A DNA stretch of 52,329 bases from Gnetum montanum (GCA_015680685.1 MNCI01000661.1:1-52329), one strand, 5' to 3'. Counted from the stretch's first letter, positions 20,919 through 32,345 are shown. The notes: generated by a model not told the origin, from the letters alone. Translations and numbers: made by a program.

Positions 20919-22330
20919 ATTTACACCTCAATTAAGTAGAAAATCAAAATAAAAAGAAGCAATAGAAATAGAGATTCAATCATGAATTGGAAAAAATGCA
21001 TCAAGATTATAAGAGATTATCCTGAGGGAAGCATACAAAAACTTCAATAATGACTTAGCTCTTAGCAAGCCTTAACCCTAACCAAATATGATGAATGAAG
21101 AAAACACATTCAATGACTTAATGCCTTGATGATTTGATGCCTTTAAGACTCATGCTCAATGATCACCCAAGCAACCATTAGCAACAATTTATATAGTCAA
21201 TAGAATGTATTGCTTAGATGACACCAAATTATTGAGTTACAATTCATGACTGGTTAGAGATTTCCATTACATAGAATTTATGTCAGCTGGTACATAATAT
21301 AATCAACACACTTAAACAATAAAAAGGGTATGGAGGTCATTAAGTACCCAAGAATATAAAATAGCCAAAAACTATCTACCATGATCTTGTGAAGAAAGAA
21401 CATTTTGTTGGTCTGTTAATAGGGTAGCTGCCATAAACAGTGATTCTCTAGATGTAAGTGAGCTCACTTTCTATTTAAAGGGTGAGAAAGAAAACTTGTA
21501 GCATTGGGGGGTTCCTGCTGAAGTAGCTATGCAAGTGAGGTAAGTCAATATTGATACATGTGAAAAAGGAATTCTTACCCAACAAATTTGGATAGGGAAA
21601 GCCTTCACACCTTAGAATTACCGAACTATCACTTTTGGGATAGTTCCAAAGCTTGGCAAGTAAAAATTCTAACATCATTTTATGTATGTTTATGGCTTTT
21701 ATTTATTGATGCCCATTACTTAAAAATAATAAGCATGCACGATTAACAAGACCTTTTTCCCTGCTTTGCTCATATTACTCCATTACATGAAAATCTTCTT
21801 ATGTTAATGCTTCTAAAAACCTAGAGAATAAAAGATCTTTACTTTTTAATCAGAGGAGTGAATCCTAAATCAGCAATTACAACAGCATTATCATCATGAA
21901 GGAAGGGAAGATCCTCTAGTAAAACAGATGAATACCTAAACCATAAAGCCAACCAGGAATCAAATCAGAGAACAAAAGAATGTTAACAATCAAACAAAGG
22001 ATTTAATTTCTATTTTCCGTAATCAGAATCTTCAGCAGCTCATCACTTTAAATTGGTTTTACTAAAATTGTTAAAGGTAACTATCCCACTTGGATCGAGG
22101 GATTTCCAATTTTTACCATTGAATGGCCAAATGATGGTTCTGTTAAATAAGTTATAAAATAGTGAAATACAACCAAATTTGATCCCCAAGCAATAGAGAC
22201 AAAGATGCTCATTTTTAGCATTTTCAAAATATCTTCATTTTAACAAAATACTTCTCCTGATTAGGTCTTTAAATCTCAAATTTTTCATATCTATCTTTTC
22301 TAGCAGATGTATACCACACCAAAGAAGAAA
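20919..22330. other. Duplicated flank without recognisable gene (copy 1)
   Basis: No coding frame is conserved between this and copy 2 (28352-29728). The frame open in copy 2 at 29466-29747 is interrupted here. In copy 2 this DNA lies 3' of the GT47 gene, so it is originally that gene's downstream flank. Confidence 0.6.
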
Positions 22331-22899
22331 GTCATACTCATTCCGCATTTAACAACAGAAATAGTAAATGATGGTAAAGAAATATTAACTAAGAAAATAA
22401 TAAATAACAATAACAATTAAATAATTAAAACTAAGTGAATGCTACAATGATGAAGTAGTCTTGATCTTTATTTTCAGTCATATGCACGTCCAAGTACATC
22501 ACACTCGAATAAAGGTGTCATACAATTACAAGCATCACACTGCGGACATGCACTTGGGAAAATAATCTAACTCCTATGGAAACAAATTGCAAGAGCTTCC
22601 CTACAATTAAGCCAAAAGATGGCTATGTGGGATGGTTGCATGCTTATTTCTAGCTAAAAATAGACTTTGCATAAACGGGGCTGCGTCGACGCATGGGTGG
22701 ATGCATCAACAAGGCTGCGTCAACATGGCCATGTATACAAGGTCCCGTATACACAGCCTAGTTAACACATCATTGATATCAGGGGGTCTGATATCGGGGA
22801 TACAATATCAGGACCTATTAGACCTAGTATCTTGTCTCTGATAATAGGGTTCCGATAACAGGGCTCCGATAGCTGGGCCTAACAAACCATGACTCATCA
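22331..22899 (-). repeat. LTR 2, truncated 3' LTR of derivative D
   Basis: It starts TGATGAGTCATGG (minus strand) after a polypurine tract and breaks off at GTCATACTCATTCC, equal to position 27631 of LTR 3. The last 400 or so bases of the LTR are missing and replaced by flank copy 1. Similarity to LTR 3 is roughly 93 percent by eye. Confidence 0.88.
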
Positions 22900-22912
22900 T
22901 ACCCCCATGACT
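22900..22912 (-). promoter_or_regulatory. Polypurine tract of derivative D
   Basis: AGTCATGGGGGTA on the minus strand abuts TGATGAGTCATGG, the LTR start. The upstream sequence (GACTCGAGGACGAGTTG) is also conserved before the LTRs of A and B. Confidence 0.75.
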
Positions 22913-23009
22913 GAATAACAACTCGTCCTCGAGTCAAAAAAAAAAGAGAAATAAGTTCAATTGATTACATAGTGGATAGGTGTGGGATTATTGACTGACT
23001 AGGAATTTA

Positions 23010-23510
23010 TTCATGCCGCAGTGGAGGATTAAACAAAATTTGGACACAGACACAAAAGATAAAACTTGTGGAACTCATGGGGTTCCCGGTAGTGGTGGCT
23101 CCTCCATGGGTGCCTTTCCCTTGTTCTACACGCCAGGCTTCTAAGATTGATACCATTGAAGAAGCGCCTGACTTTTTTTCTCTTCTATCCATGGATTATG
23201 AGTCATCCATACTGATGTTCCAATGTTTGATGGAGTCGCCACTTTCCATGGACATGGAAACTACGGGAACACTTGATTGGCCTTGACATGCATGCCACAA
23301 ATAGCCGTCGTTCCTTTTCATAGGCTCGGGCCCTAACCTATCTTTCTTTTCTTGGATAGATTATGCAATAACAAGAGTTCCATGATGGATGCTGAATGAT
23401 TGTTCCTTCTACTCTGCATGTTCTGCATGAGGTCCTTAGCCTCTGCCTCCCCTCAGGTTATTTGGTTGCACCTTGAGAAGGTCCTCCTTGTTGTCTTTTT
23501 TAGGGGCCAT
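23010..23510 (-). pseudogene. Remnant of the third ORF in derivative D (start plus C-terminal part)
   Basis: ATG at 23510 opens MAPKKDNKEDLLKVQPNN and stops after 24 codons. It aligns with the third ORF starts of A and B, where the ATG also follows a GATTGCA(G/A) sequence. Further along, CPWKVATPSN, then NPWIEEKKSGASSMVSILEAW (about 23240-23150), resembles the C-terminal region of element A's frame (PCLWDIPAST, NEEKVKVLLDTF near 4790-4900). Hundreds of codons between are deleted. Confidence 0.6.
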
Positions 23511-24890
23511 CTATAATCACACAAAGATCAATTATTAGTAAGGTTATTGAAAAAAAAAGCTCAATGATTTCATACCTTACTCATTGCCTTTAATAAATGT
23601 TGAATTCTTTGCTCAGTGTGATTTTAGATTTAGAAATTTTTTTGAAGAAGTTACCCCAAAAGTTTAATGTCAAACTTGGTTTGTTTAGGTGATACATAAA
23701 AGGACCTAGTTTTGAGGAAGGTTTGATAAAATGATGATAAAGGAAAGAATAGATTTGGCAATAAAGTACTCAGAGGGTATAAGATGATGTGGTGGTGTGC
23801 AATAAGTACAAATTACAAAAGTCACGCAAGTGGGTCCTTCCCAAAGCAGGTTCCAACCTATAATGCCCTTGTGTAACCATACCTAAAAATGTTCGTAGAC
23901 ACTAGAAGGGTTAAATGTAATCTATGTCGATGCAACAAAACATATACATGTTGATACCACCATGATGAGATATGAATTCAATGTTATACAAGACACGAGT
24001 CACAATTACATAAACAACGAGATGAGGCAAATTGTAGAAGGGATTATAGAGATTGGGACATGAGGTAATTGACTCAGGGCACAATGAATTCTCAGTGTAA
24101 GGCATGTTTAATGTGTCATTAACCTGTCACTCAAAAATCAGGACCAAGTCTATTCCTCTAATCAGTGACATCGCATTGTTTCATCCCAATGATGGACATT
24201 CATAAGGGAATCATGAAAACAAGGCATATGATCACTTAGCATTTTGTGCAAGGGAGGAGTGATTTGGAATTTCTTTGTAGCATACTTTTTGCTTAGCCAC
24301 TTTGGCACACTCTCTTTTTTTTCTCTCTCTCTTTATTTTTTGAAGTACTTAATCCAGAGAAGCCACCTACCTTCAGGCATGGGTGCATGTCTTTTCAATG
24401 GGACCCCCTAGAATAGCGTTAGGTTCTTTATTGGGTGCCTTTAATACTCTTACTCCCATTTTCTGTTAGATCTACAAGGATCTTAGTACAACCAAGCTAC
24501 ATGATAGCACCTATAGATGTCACCAAAGAGAATCCACAAGTCCCCTTGGTGTCACACCCTGGCCATTCCCTCTTAGTCCATTCTTCTTCGCTCTAGGCAT
24601 AATGAGCACAAAATTACTTTAAGTTTTAATGATGTCAAGAATATCATCATACCCAGAGTAGAACCTCTTATTAATAGAATGGTTAGGTAGATGTGATGGG
24701 CTCGTTGTTCAAATAATTAGTCACCTGAGACTTGATAGCATAGAATACCTCAACCAATGAGTCACATGAGTGTTTTATTCGTAGATGAGATTACTCATAA
24801 AAAGATAAAAAGATAAAACAATAAATTAAAAGGTGAAAAACTGGAAAACAAAAAGCTGAAAAATTAAAGAAATGAAAAAACATTTATTAA
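23511..24890 (-). other. Spacer of derivative D
   Basis: It is homologous to the pol-to-third-ORF spacer of A (shared CTTCCCAAAGCAGGTT near 23850, and the AAAGACATGCACCCATGCC motif near 24375-24395). It also includes a TC/T-rich stretch at 24310-24340. No coding frame is supported. Gag runs directly into it without pol. Confidence 0.7.
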
Positions 24891-24900
24891 TTTTGTACTG

Positions 24901-27070
24901 TTAGAATGGAGGATACCCCCCATAACTAAACAGTTGAGCATGACTAGAATTAATAAATGGAAGGTTAGGATCCTTGCATCTTGGAAATATTGGGACCTGG
25001 TTATACTTACCCCATTGGGGTTCACACACTGGATTAGAGTTGACACAGTTGGACAAGTTATAAGATGTGGTTAATTTATAAGGAGTTAACCCACTATGGT
25101 ACTTGTTACCGTAAGATGGTATGCAAGGATCAACATGTCTCCCCATGTGGCAATATTTATTGAGCCCCATGGTTGTTAGAGTGTTGATTGGTGGCCCTGA
25201 TAGAGTAATAGGAGGCCTTGAGTTCGAGGAGGTAGATGCATCACAGTGTTGAACTTGTGCTAAGTTGGAGGATGTAGTGGTTTCGAAACTGTGCTGTCTC
25301 TTTCTATGGTCCTGCCTAAAGAAAGGACGCTTTCGATGTTGTGGAGGGTTCCCACTGCTATTGATAGTAGCAACACAAGTAACGTTCATGGGTTGATGTT
25401 GTGGTGTAAAATCTTCTGGCATAGCTGGTGGTGATGTAGAAGGGGGTGAAGTATGAGAATGTTGAGGCTGAGGAGAAGTGTAAGGCACATGAGGTGGTGA
25501 TCTTGTTAGAGAGTACATGGGTGGATAGTACTCTAGAGGATGATAATGATGAGGTGAGGTAGAGGATGTTGATCCTGTTAGAGAAATAGGGTGTTGAACA
25601 TAATAAGCATTTGGCGTTGGGACATACAAAGGGTATGGTCTAGTTGGTGGTGGCCTCCCACACAGCTAAGGTTTTTGCCACTGTGGTTGGACACAGTATT
25701 TTTGTATGAACTTTGGATGTAACATTCCTCCCCAATGCTCATGTAAATGTGACAAGATTGGACATTGACCTTTGGGGTTATCGTACAAGCAAATATTACA
25801 TTGATATGTATGATTGGCAGTTGAGTTCTTATCCATATTCTCTTCAACCCTTCTTTCCAATTGTCTAGTGGTGTTTTGTCCTATTTCTTGGTTCATCATG
25901 GTTCTTCCTGTAATAATGTTGGCATATTCTCCACATCTTTCATGTACCCAGTCCATCATCTTATTGATCTTTGCCTCAAATTCATCTAGTGACTGTAGGA
26001 TTGGCAAAGATGATTCCACCTCCTTAAAGTAAGTTGATTTCTCCTCTTCATGATCATGGATCCTTGTTAAGTTGAGATTTTGGTCCTACTGAAAGCTTTC
26101 AACATTCTCCCATTTAGCTATTTCTCCTTCTTCTTTTGCTACCCGCTTAATAAGCTCTTGAAGTTGATGGGTTCGTAGCTCATATAGTTGACCTTGGGCA
26201 TACATCCCTNNNNNNNNNNNNNNNNNNNNNNNNNNNNNNNNNNNNNNNNNNNNNNNNNNNNNNNNNNNNNNNNNNNNNNNNNNNNNNNNNNNNNNNNNNN
26301 NNNNNNNNNNNNNNNNNNNNNNNNNNNNNNNNNNNNNNNNNNNNNNNNNNNNNNNNNNNNNNNNNNNNNNNNNNNNNNNNNNNNNNNNNNNNNNNNNNNN
26401 NNNNNNNNNNNNNNNNNNNNNNNNNNTATTGTTCCATACACAGGCATCATGGAAGGCTTGTAGATGTTGTTACAGATCTAAATCATAGCCTCCTGAAAAT
26501 TTTGAAAAGTTATTTAAATCAAGCACAGATAGACAGCTTTCCTTACGATGCCTGCGAGCTATTCGAACAGCCTCTTGTATATGCATTAGGCTCTTAGTGG
26601 TCAGCAAGGATTCATCATCACTAGGTAGGTTATGCATTTGCAAGTTGGGACAATGTTGTCTTTGTTCATGTTGGCGTTTCTAACTTTGCTCATGGGTTCG
26701 ATTTCTATTTCTATGCCAACCCCTAGAGAGATGATCATCCATGTCACGACTTGACGTTGAAGGAGCAGAGGAAGAGAAAGAGCTGGAAGACTCGTCATAA
26801 CTTTTGTAAGTCTCCCAATCATCCTTGGATAAATTTTTGTTAATTATTGAGAAGGCCCCAAGCCTTACGGGCCACACCCCCCACTCTATGAAATGTCCCA
26901 TCCTCGCTAGAGGTGTCGGAGTTGGATGACAAGAGTCCTTGAGTATTGTTGAGGTGTCTATGAACATATGAAACTCCTGCATAAGATTGAGTACTCCAAA
27001 CTTCTTCATTGGTTCTCCAATGAATTACTTCGCTAGATGTTGCATTATCACTATCTTGTGAAAGAGACAT
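24901..27070 (-). pseudogene. gag of derivative D (interrupted by a gap)
   Basis: ATG at 27070 lies 124 bases after the primer-binding site (MSLSQDSDNATSSEVIHW). The N-terminal part leads into a Ser run (SSSSFSSSAPSTSS) and an Arg/His/Asp linker, then the gag core around LQAFHDACV at the gap edge (26430). After the gap come a helical region (QELIKRVAKEEGEIAKWE), LDEFEAKINKMMDWVHERCG, and the atypical zinc motif CNICLYDNPKGQCPILSH (CX2CX8CX4H). A Pro/Tyr/His-rich tail follows (YYPPMYSLTRSPPHV), ending at 24901. It encodes the structural protein of the virus-like particle. Several frameshifts break it, but long pieces (242, 117 and 109 codons) remain open, so it is relatively young. Confidence 0.85.
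26210..26426. other. Assembly gap (217 N) within gag
   Basis: Gag core sequence lies on both sides in matching order, so the missing part is internal gag. In element C the corresponding interval is about 350 bases. Confidence 0.95.
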
Positions 27071-27193
27071 GGTTGGGGATTATGTGTGACTTATTTGAAA
27101 TTAATTTATATTATTTTTTTTCTAAGAGATATATCGTTAATGCTTTGTTACAATGATCTTGTATGATGTAACTATTCTAGATAACTAGCACCG

Positions 27194-27212
27194 TCCCCAG
27201 CAACGGCGCCAA
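27194..27212 (-). other. Intact tRNA-Asp primer-binding site of derivative D
   Basis: On the minus strand TTGGCGCCGTTGCTGGGGA directly follows the LTR end ACTCATCA. It is complementary to the 3' end of plant tRNA-Asp (…CCCCGGCAACGGCGCCA) except for one position. tRNA-Asp priming is typical of Athila-like Ty3 elements. It is the best preserved of the family's sites here. Confidence 0.9.
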
Positions 27213-28185
27213 TGATGAGTGGCGAGGTACCACTACACTCAACTATACGAATACGAGTGTTCACGCATGATTCGGTCGAACTCCGCAAACAGGCTAGTTG
27301 TGGTATCTAGATAGTTACACGTTGATCGCAGTTCGTTGTCTTTCCACTTGGACTAGTATTTGCTTTGTCACGTATGGTTTAATCCAGAGTGAGGTGTATG
27401 ATGTGATCCTAAACTAGTGCTACTCCTAGAGACAATAGAAAATAATCTTGATTAAACTAATAAGCAATAGGAAATGAAGTCTAAACTAGCCTAAGTGTGA
27501 TGAGCATCCGTTCCTTAATCATCCGTACACATCTTGGACCTCGTGCATGACTATTACTAGGGTTACCAAGCGTAGATCCTATATATGCTACTGGGTTACC
27601 AAGTATTCATACTTAAATGCTTGTGATTAAGTCGTACTCATTCCGCATTTAACAACAGAAATAGTAAATGATCATAAAGAAATATTAACTAAGAAAACAA
27701 TAAATAACAATAACAATTAAACAATTAAAACTAAGTGAATGCTACAATGATGAAGTAATCATGATCTTTATTTCCAATCATGTGCACGTCCAAGTACGTC
27801 ACACTCGAATAAAGGTGTCGTACAATCACAAGGATCACACTACGGGCATGCACTTGGGAAAATAATCTAACTCCTACATAAACAAATTGCAAGAGTTTCG
27901 CTACAATTAACCCCAAAAGATGCCTAAGTGCAGCGGGTGCATGCTTGTTTATAGCTAAAAATAGATTTTGCATAAACAAGGCCGCATCAACGCATGGGTG
28001 GATGCGTCGATGGGGCCGCGTCAACGCAGCAGTGTATACGGGGCCCCATATACATGGCCTAGTTAACACAGCCCTGATATCAGGGGTCCCGTATCGAGGA
28101 TCCGATATCGAGACCTATCAAACCTAGTATCCTGTATCCGATAACAGGGCTCCAATAACTGGGCCTGACAGACCATGACTCATCA
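27213..28185 (-). repeat. LTR 3 (973 bp), 5' LTR of derivative D
   Basis: TGATGAGTCATGG...CACTCATCA on the minus strand. It carries the GATATC/GGATCC repeat cluster (28070-28150), the GGGGCCCC and GCATCAACGCATGG cluster (27985-28060) and TATAAACAAG (27953-27944). The flank on its 5' side begins GTGAA. Frames open inside it (for example 28069-27731) are fortuitous. Confidence 0.92.
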
Positions 28186-28303
28186 GTGAAGTTATGAATA
28201 TTGAAAGGAAAATATATTAAAAGCGAAGTTATGAACATGGAAAGGCTATGTTACCTTGAGAATGGCTTTGGTAATTATAAATGTTAATTTATTCCTCAAT
28301 TAT

Positions 28304-28351
28304 AGCTAACCCCATTTTGTTGGGACAAGGCTAGAATAATGATAAATTTAC
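28304..28351 (+). mobile_element. Truncated RTE LINE 3' end (duplicate of 20866-20918)
   Basis: TATAGCTAACCCCATTTTGT, then TGGGACAAGGCTAGAATAAT. It is carried along inside the duplicated flank. Confidence 0.75.
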
Positions 28352-30207
28352 ACCTCAATTAAGTAGAAAATCAAAATAACAAGAAGCAATAGAAATAGAG
28401 ATTCAATCATGATTTGGAAAAAATGCATCAAGATTATAAGAGATTATCCTAAGGGAAGCATACAAAAACTTCAACAATGACTTAGCTCTTAGCAAGCCTT
28501 AACCCTAACCAAATATGATGAATGAAGAAAACACATTCAATGACTTAATGCCTTGATGATTTGATGCCTTTAAGACTCATGCTCAATGATCACCAAAGCA
28601 ACCATTAGTAACAATTTATATAGTGGATAGAATGTCTTGCTTGGATGACACCAAATTATTGAGTTACAATTCATGACTAGTTAGAGATATCCATTACATA
28701 GAATTTATGTCAGCCGGTACATGATATAATCAATACACTTAAACAATAAAAAGGGTATGGAGGTCATTAAGGACCCAAGAATATAAAATAGCCAAAAACT
28801 ATCTACCATGATCTTGTGAAGAAAGAACATTTTGTTGGTCTATTAATAGGGCAGCTACCATAAACAGTGATTCTCTGGATGTAAGTGAGCTCACTTTTTA
28901 TTTAAAGGGTGAGAAAGAAAACTTGTAGCATTGGGGGGTTCCTGCTGAAGTAGCTATGCAAGTGAGGTAAGTCAATATTGATACATGTGAAAAAGGAATT
29001 CTTACCCAACTTAGAATTACCGAACTGTCACTTTTGGGATAGTTCCAAAGCTTGGCAAGTAAAAATTCTAACATCATTTTATGTATGTTTCTGGCTTTTA
29101 TTTATTGATGCCCATTACTTAAAAATAATAAGCATGCACGACTAACAAGACCTTTTGCCCTACTTTGTCATATTACTCCATTACATGAAAATCTTCTTAT
29201 GTTAATGCTTCTAAAAACCTAGAGAATAAAAGATCTTTACTTTTTAATCAGAGGAGTGAATCCTAAATCAGCAATTACAACAGCATTATCATCATGAAGG
29301 AAGGGAAGATCCTCCAGTAAAACAGATGAATACCTAAACCATAAAGCCAACCAGTAATCAAATCAGAGAACAAAAGAATGTTAACAATCAAACAAAGGAT
29401 TTAATTTCTGTTTTCCGTAATCAGAATCTTCAGCAGCTCATCACTTTAAACTGGTTTTACTAAAATTGTTAAAGGTAACTATCCCACTTGGATCGAGGGA
29501 TTTCCAGTTTTTACCATTGAATGGCCAAATGATGGTTCTGTTAAATAAGTTATTAAATAGTGAAATACAACCAAATTTGATCCCCAAGCAACAGAGACAA
29601 ATATGCTCATTTTTAGCATTTTCAAAATATCTTCATTTTAACAAAATACTTCTCTTAATTAGGTCTTTAAATCTCAAATTTTGCATATCTGTTTTTTCTA
29701 GTAGATGTATACCACACCAAAGAAGAAAACCCCTGTTTTCCATTTGAAGCTATCAGCCTCTGATATCTTAGCTACCAGCAACATAAATTCTTATTGTAAC
29801 ACTACATTTAAAGAAAACTAAAGTAGAAAGGACTTTTATTATTTATTTGCAGGTATCAACTTCAGAATTTTTAAAAACCACTTGCTAAGCTATATAAATT
29901 ACAGCAGGAAAACAAGATGCTGATGCAGGTTTTAGAAAAGAAAAATGAAAAATGAAAAAATCTAAATGCTAGAGACCAAATTCCTTCTATTTTTATAACT
30001 TTTAGCATTTACACTTACTGAAAGTGCAGCATCATCATCATCTAAACCCAATCTGATCAGCAATCTCATCATTATGGATGAGCTACAACTATGAATCCAC
30101 CATTAGTCAATAATTATACACGAAATTGCAAATTACTTCATTCCACAACAAATGTAGCTCTAAGCCACAGTAACTAACCCATAACCTAGAAAAAACTAGT
30201 TCAGCTA
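28352..30207. other. Flank downstream of the GT47 gene
   Basis: 28352-29728 is shared with copy 1. 29729-30207 is unique in the window. I see no conserved frame. On the minus strand this is the 3' side of the glycosyltransferase gene and may hold its 3' UTR, but I found no convincing poly(A) signal at a fixed place. Confidence 0.5.
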
Positions 30208-31491
30208 TTACACATTCCTTCTTGCATACCTGATGACATGGCACCTAGGCCACAATTGATACATCAAATTGTGAAAGGCATCATAAGGTCTGGGTTTAGA
30301 ATGCCAAACCAAATGCTTGCTGGCCTCCTTAGCTAACTTCTTCATATTCCGATACTTCTCTTCTGGAATTCCCTGCAGTAAATCTCTAAGCTGGTTTAAC
30401 TGGCTCATATCAATAGCTACCACAAATTTCCTCCAGTCAAGATCATCTTGAAAAGGAATGTCAAACAGAGGCCTGTTAGCTATGATGACAGGTATGCATC
30501 CAGCTGATAATGCATCCACCAGGAATAGTGGATTACCCTTGCTGCTGAACATAACCAAGCAAAATCTACAAGAACCCAGAATCTGTGCATAAACTGATGG
30601 TGAATCAGGCACGTTCTCATCCAATCTAAAGCCAGGATCATTTTTCCACTGCTCAAGTCCTTCAATCATGCTCACAGAATATGCAAGATACAGCTCACGC
30701 CAGGCTAAATCACCATCAGAATCTATACCAAAACCAACAGGGCTCATGGCTATGTCTTTATGGGCATAAAAACGAGAGTTTTCAAAATCAGGAACAGGGA
30801 AACATGAAATCTGCACTGCATTTTTCTTCAGCTCAACAAGATTTCTGTTTGAATCTATTGCAATCCCACTGCAGGAAACATAGAAATGATCAGCACCCAA
30901 GGTCTGGTTCCAGCACGATATTCGGCCTTGATTTCATCTACGTACCGTCTTAGAAACCTTGAAACACTGGAAGTAGACTTCAATTCAGGTTTTTCAACAC
31001 GGAAAGGTAGAAAATACAAAAGGGCTTCTTCAGGGTTCTGAGTAATAAATGAGCTCTTGGCAAGGGTTTTGTAGAAGAACTCAGCAGGCTTAAGCATGTC
31101 GGTTACTGTTAGCTTTTCGCAGTGTTCGAGGGACCCAAAATCTTTGGACTTGGAAGGGTACAAAAATATCTTCCAAGTTCTGCAGCATATCTTGGTAATC
31201 TGGTCTCAACAAGGAGTAAGAAAGATCCAGGTCTGTGACCAGTTGAACATCTAAAACACCATGGAAGGATTTTGAGAGAACCGTACCTGACAAAAATGTT
31301 GATTGGATTTGCCCACTAAAACACAGAAAGAATATCAGAATCACAGAGAGTGTCTTGTTCATGGTCAGTGCCATTAGTGAAGATTGGCTTGCCTTGTCTC
31401 TGAGCAAAGCACTGGTTCTTGAGTACTTAGTGTTCAACAAGGAGCTTGAACTGAACTCCGACTGCCGGGAGAACTTTGCGTGGATTGGCAA
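30208..31491 (-). CDS. Exostosin-like GT47 family glycosyltransferase, intronless, two frameshifts
   Basis: GT47 enzymes are Golgi type II membrane proteins that add sugars to cell-wall polysaccharides; the substrate cannot be told from sequence. Read across three overlapping frames it spans about 428 codons. ATG at 31491 gives a 45-residue cytosolic tail and a short hydrophobic anchor (TLSVILIFFLCFSG, residues 47-60); an internal Met at 44 is an alternative start. Then come HCEKLTVTDMLKPAEFFYKTLAKSSF, NPEEALLYFLPF, FLRRYVDEIKAEY, LGADHFYVSCSGIAID, KKNAVQISCFPVP and HKDIAM. The donor-binding part is FCLVMFSSKGNPLFLVDALSAGCIPVIIAN with PFQDDLDWRKFVV. The usual V-E-A is V-D-A here. Frame changes occur near 31163 (in a T5 run) and near 30914 (single base). 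There are no stops otherwise, so sequencing error or a recent pseudogene are both possible. The end (RYARRNV, TAATAG) overlaps CAG/GTATGC, which could instead be a splice donor. Confidence 0.85.
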
Positions 31492-32275
31492 ATGACGATA
31501 GAATCAAAAAAGAGTGTCTTAGTAGTACATGTTCACAGTGCCATGACCAAGTCAAAAACCACGGGTATCTCACTCAAATACAAGAAATAGCAAGCTTTGT
31601 GTGATATTATATTTTTTATCGAAAAGAATAACTTTGCTAGCTTTGCTGGAGCGGAAAGGTCGTCTGTGCTGCTGCAGTGCAATTATTATGTTTATCTTCT
31701 CTAACAGCCCAGTCGATCTTCCAATAAAAGGACTTTTGCTGTGATGTTGCGCTCAGAATTATAACTTGGTTTCCTTTTGTTCGGAATGATCCTTAATTTA
31801 AATCTGTATCAGTAAAAATGTGGATGAAATATTCAAACGTTGTGCTCCTTTGTCAGGAAAGTCAGACCTTTCGCCATCTTCCTTTCAAGGAATCTTATGC
31901 CTGGCTGGTTCTATTAAAATAACGCATCCTAAATAATATTTAGGAGTACAACTATGCAAGCAATATTATTGTATCTTCCCGATGCTCGGACCGCTTAAAA
32001 TACACAAGGATTTGGTTTGTATCACTCTGTAGGATTAACTTTTCTAATTAAAGCATGGAAAAGATGGCATTTGTAATGGTCCATGAAAGTACAAACTTTA
32101 ACCTTATAAGAATTGGATGGGTTAAGTTACCTCATTGTAAATTTTACTAAATACTTTAAAATCCATATAATTTGCATATAGTTAAATTATCAAGTCAAGT
32201 GTTATCTACTTTTGATTTGGGAATTTCAAGTTATAAAAGTTCATCATGTTGATTATATGTCCAAGAAATCTTCCT
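31492..32275. other. 5' flank of the GT47 gene
   Basis: No gene is seen. The first 400 bases beyond the start codon have more balanced composition than the repeats around them, as expected for a gene promoter and 5' UTR. I cannot point to a single convincing TATA box; an AT-rich run at 31605-31620 is a candidate. Confidence 0.4.
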
Positions 32276-32345
32276 AACAATGAGGTATTAGCTTAGCGAT
32301 AAACTCTTGATTTGGAATTTCCAAGGCATAGTTTGGGTTTTATTT
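32276..32345 (+). mobile_element. tRNA-derived SINE-like relic 1
   Basis: AACAATGAGGTATTAGCTTA begins a copy with an A-box-like TAGCTTAGCGATAA and a B-box-like GGCATAGTTTGGGTTTTATT about 40 bases later. The order and the GAGGT(G/A)TTAGCT start recall plant Au-type SINEs. It lacks a cloverleaf, so it is not a tRNA gene. Confidence 0.5.

Larger units (their letters stand above)
19668..22330. repeat. Copy 1 of a 2.65 kb direct duplication
   Basis: This copy is leader, primer-binding site, LTR and 1572 bases of flank. It matches 27095-29728 base for base at a level I judge by eye as above 95 percent. The main difference is 28 bases (about 21590-21617) missing from copy 2. Both ends are abrupt: the left end shares only TTGAAA with its partner, and the right end switches from flank to the middle of another LTR at 22331. 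Confidence 0.9.
22331..28185 (-). mobile_element. Derivative D: gag-only Ty3/Athila-like deletion element
   Basis: On the minus strand: 5' LTR (28185-27213), intact tRNA-Asp primer-binding site, gag (27070-24901), the usual pol-to-third-ORF spacer (24890-23511), the first codons of the third ORF (23510), its C-terminal part (about 23380-23010), polypurine tract (22912-22900), 3' LTR (truncated). Protease, RT, RNase H and integrase are absent, as is the middle of the third ORF. Both ends needed for replication are kept, so it fits a non-autonomous derivative mobilised by a full-length relative. It is better preserved than A, B and C. Confidence 0.85.
27095..29728. repeat. Copy 2 of the 2.65 kb direct duplication
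   Basis: This copy runs continuously from derivative D's leader through LTR 3 into the 3' flank of the GT47 gene and on without a break, so it is the original arrangement. Copy 1 lies 7.4 kb to the left in the same orientation. Confidence 0.9.

Noticed and set aside
26139-26463. Open frames across the second N gap
   Set aside because: The same artefact; the flanks are gag of derivative D.
27731-28069. 112-codon minus-strand frame inside LTR 3, with a partner at 20391-20594 in LTR 1
   Set aside because: It lies in U3/R of an LTR, is shortened in the other copy and has no gag-like or other protein features.
29466-29747. 93-codon plus-strand frame in the gene flank
   Set aside because: The duplicate at about 22070-22330 has the frame interrupted, and it shows no domain; likely chance.
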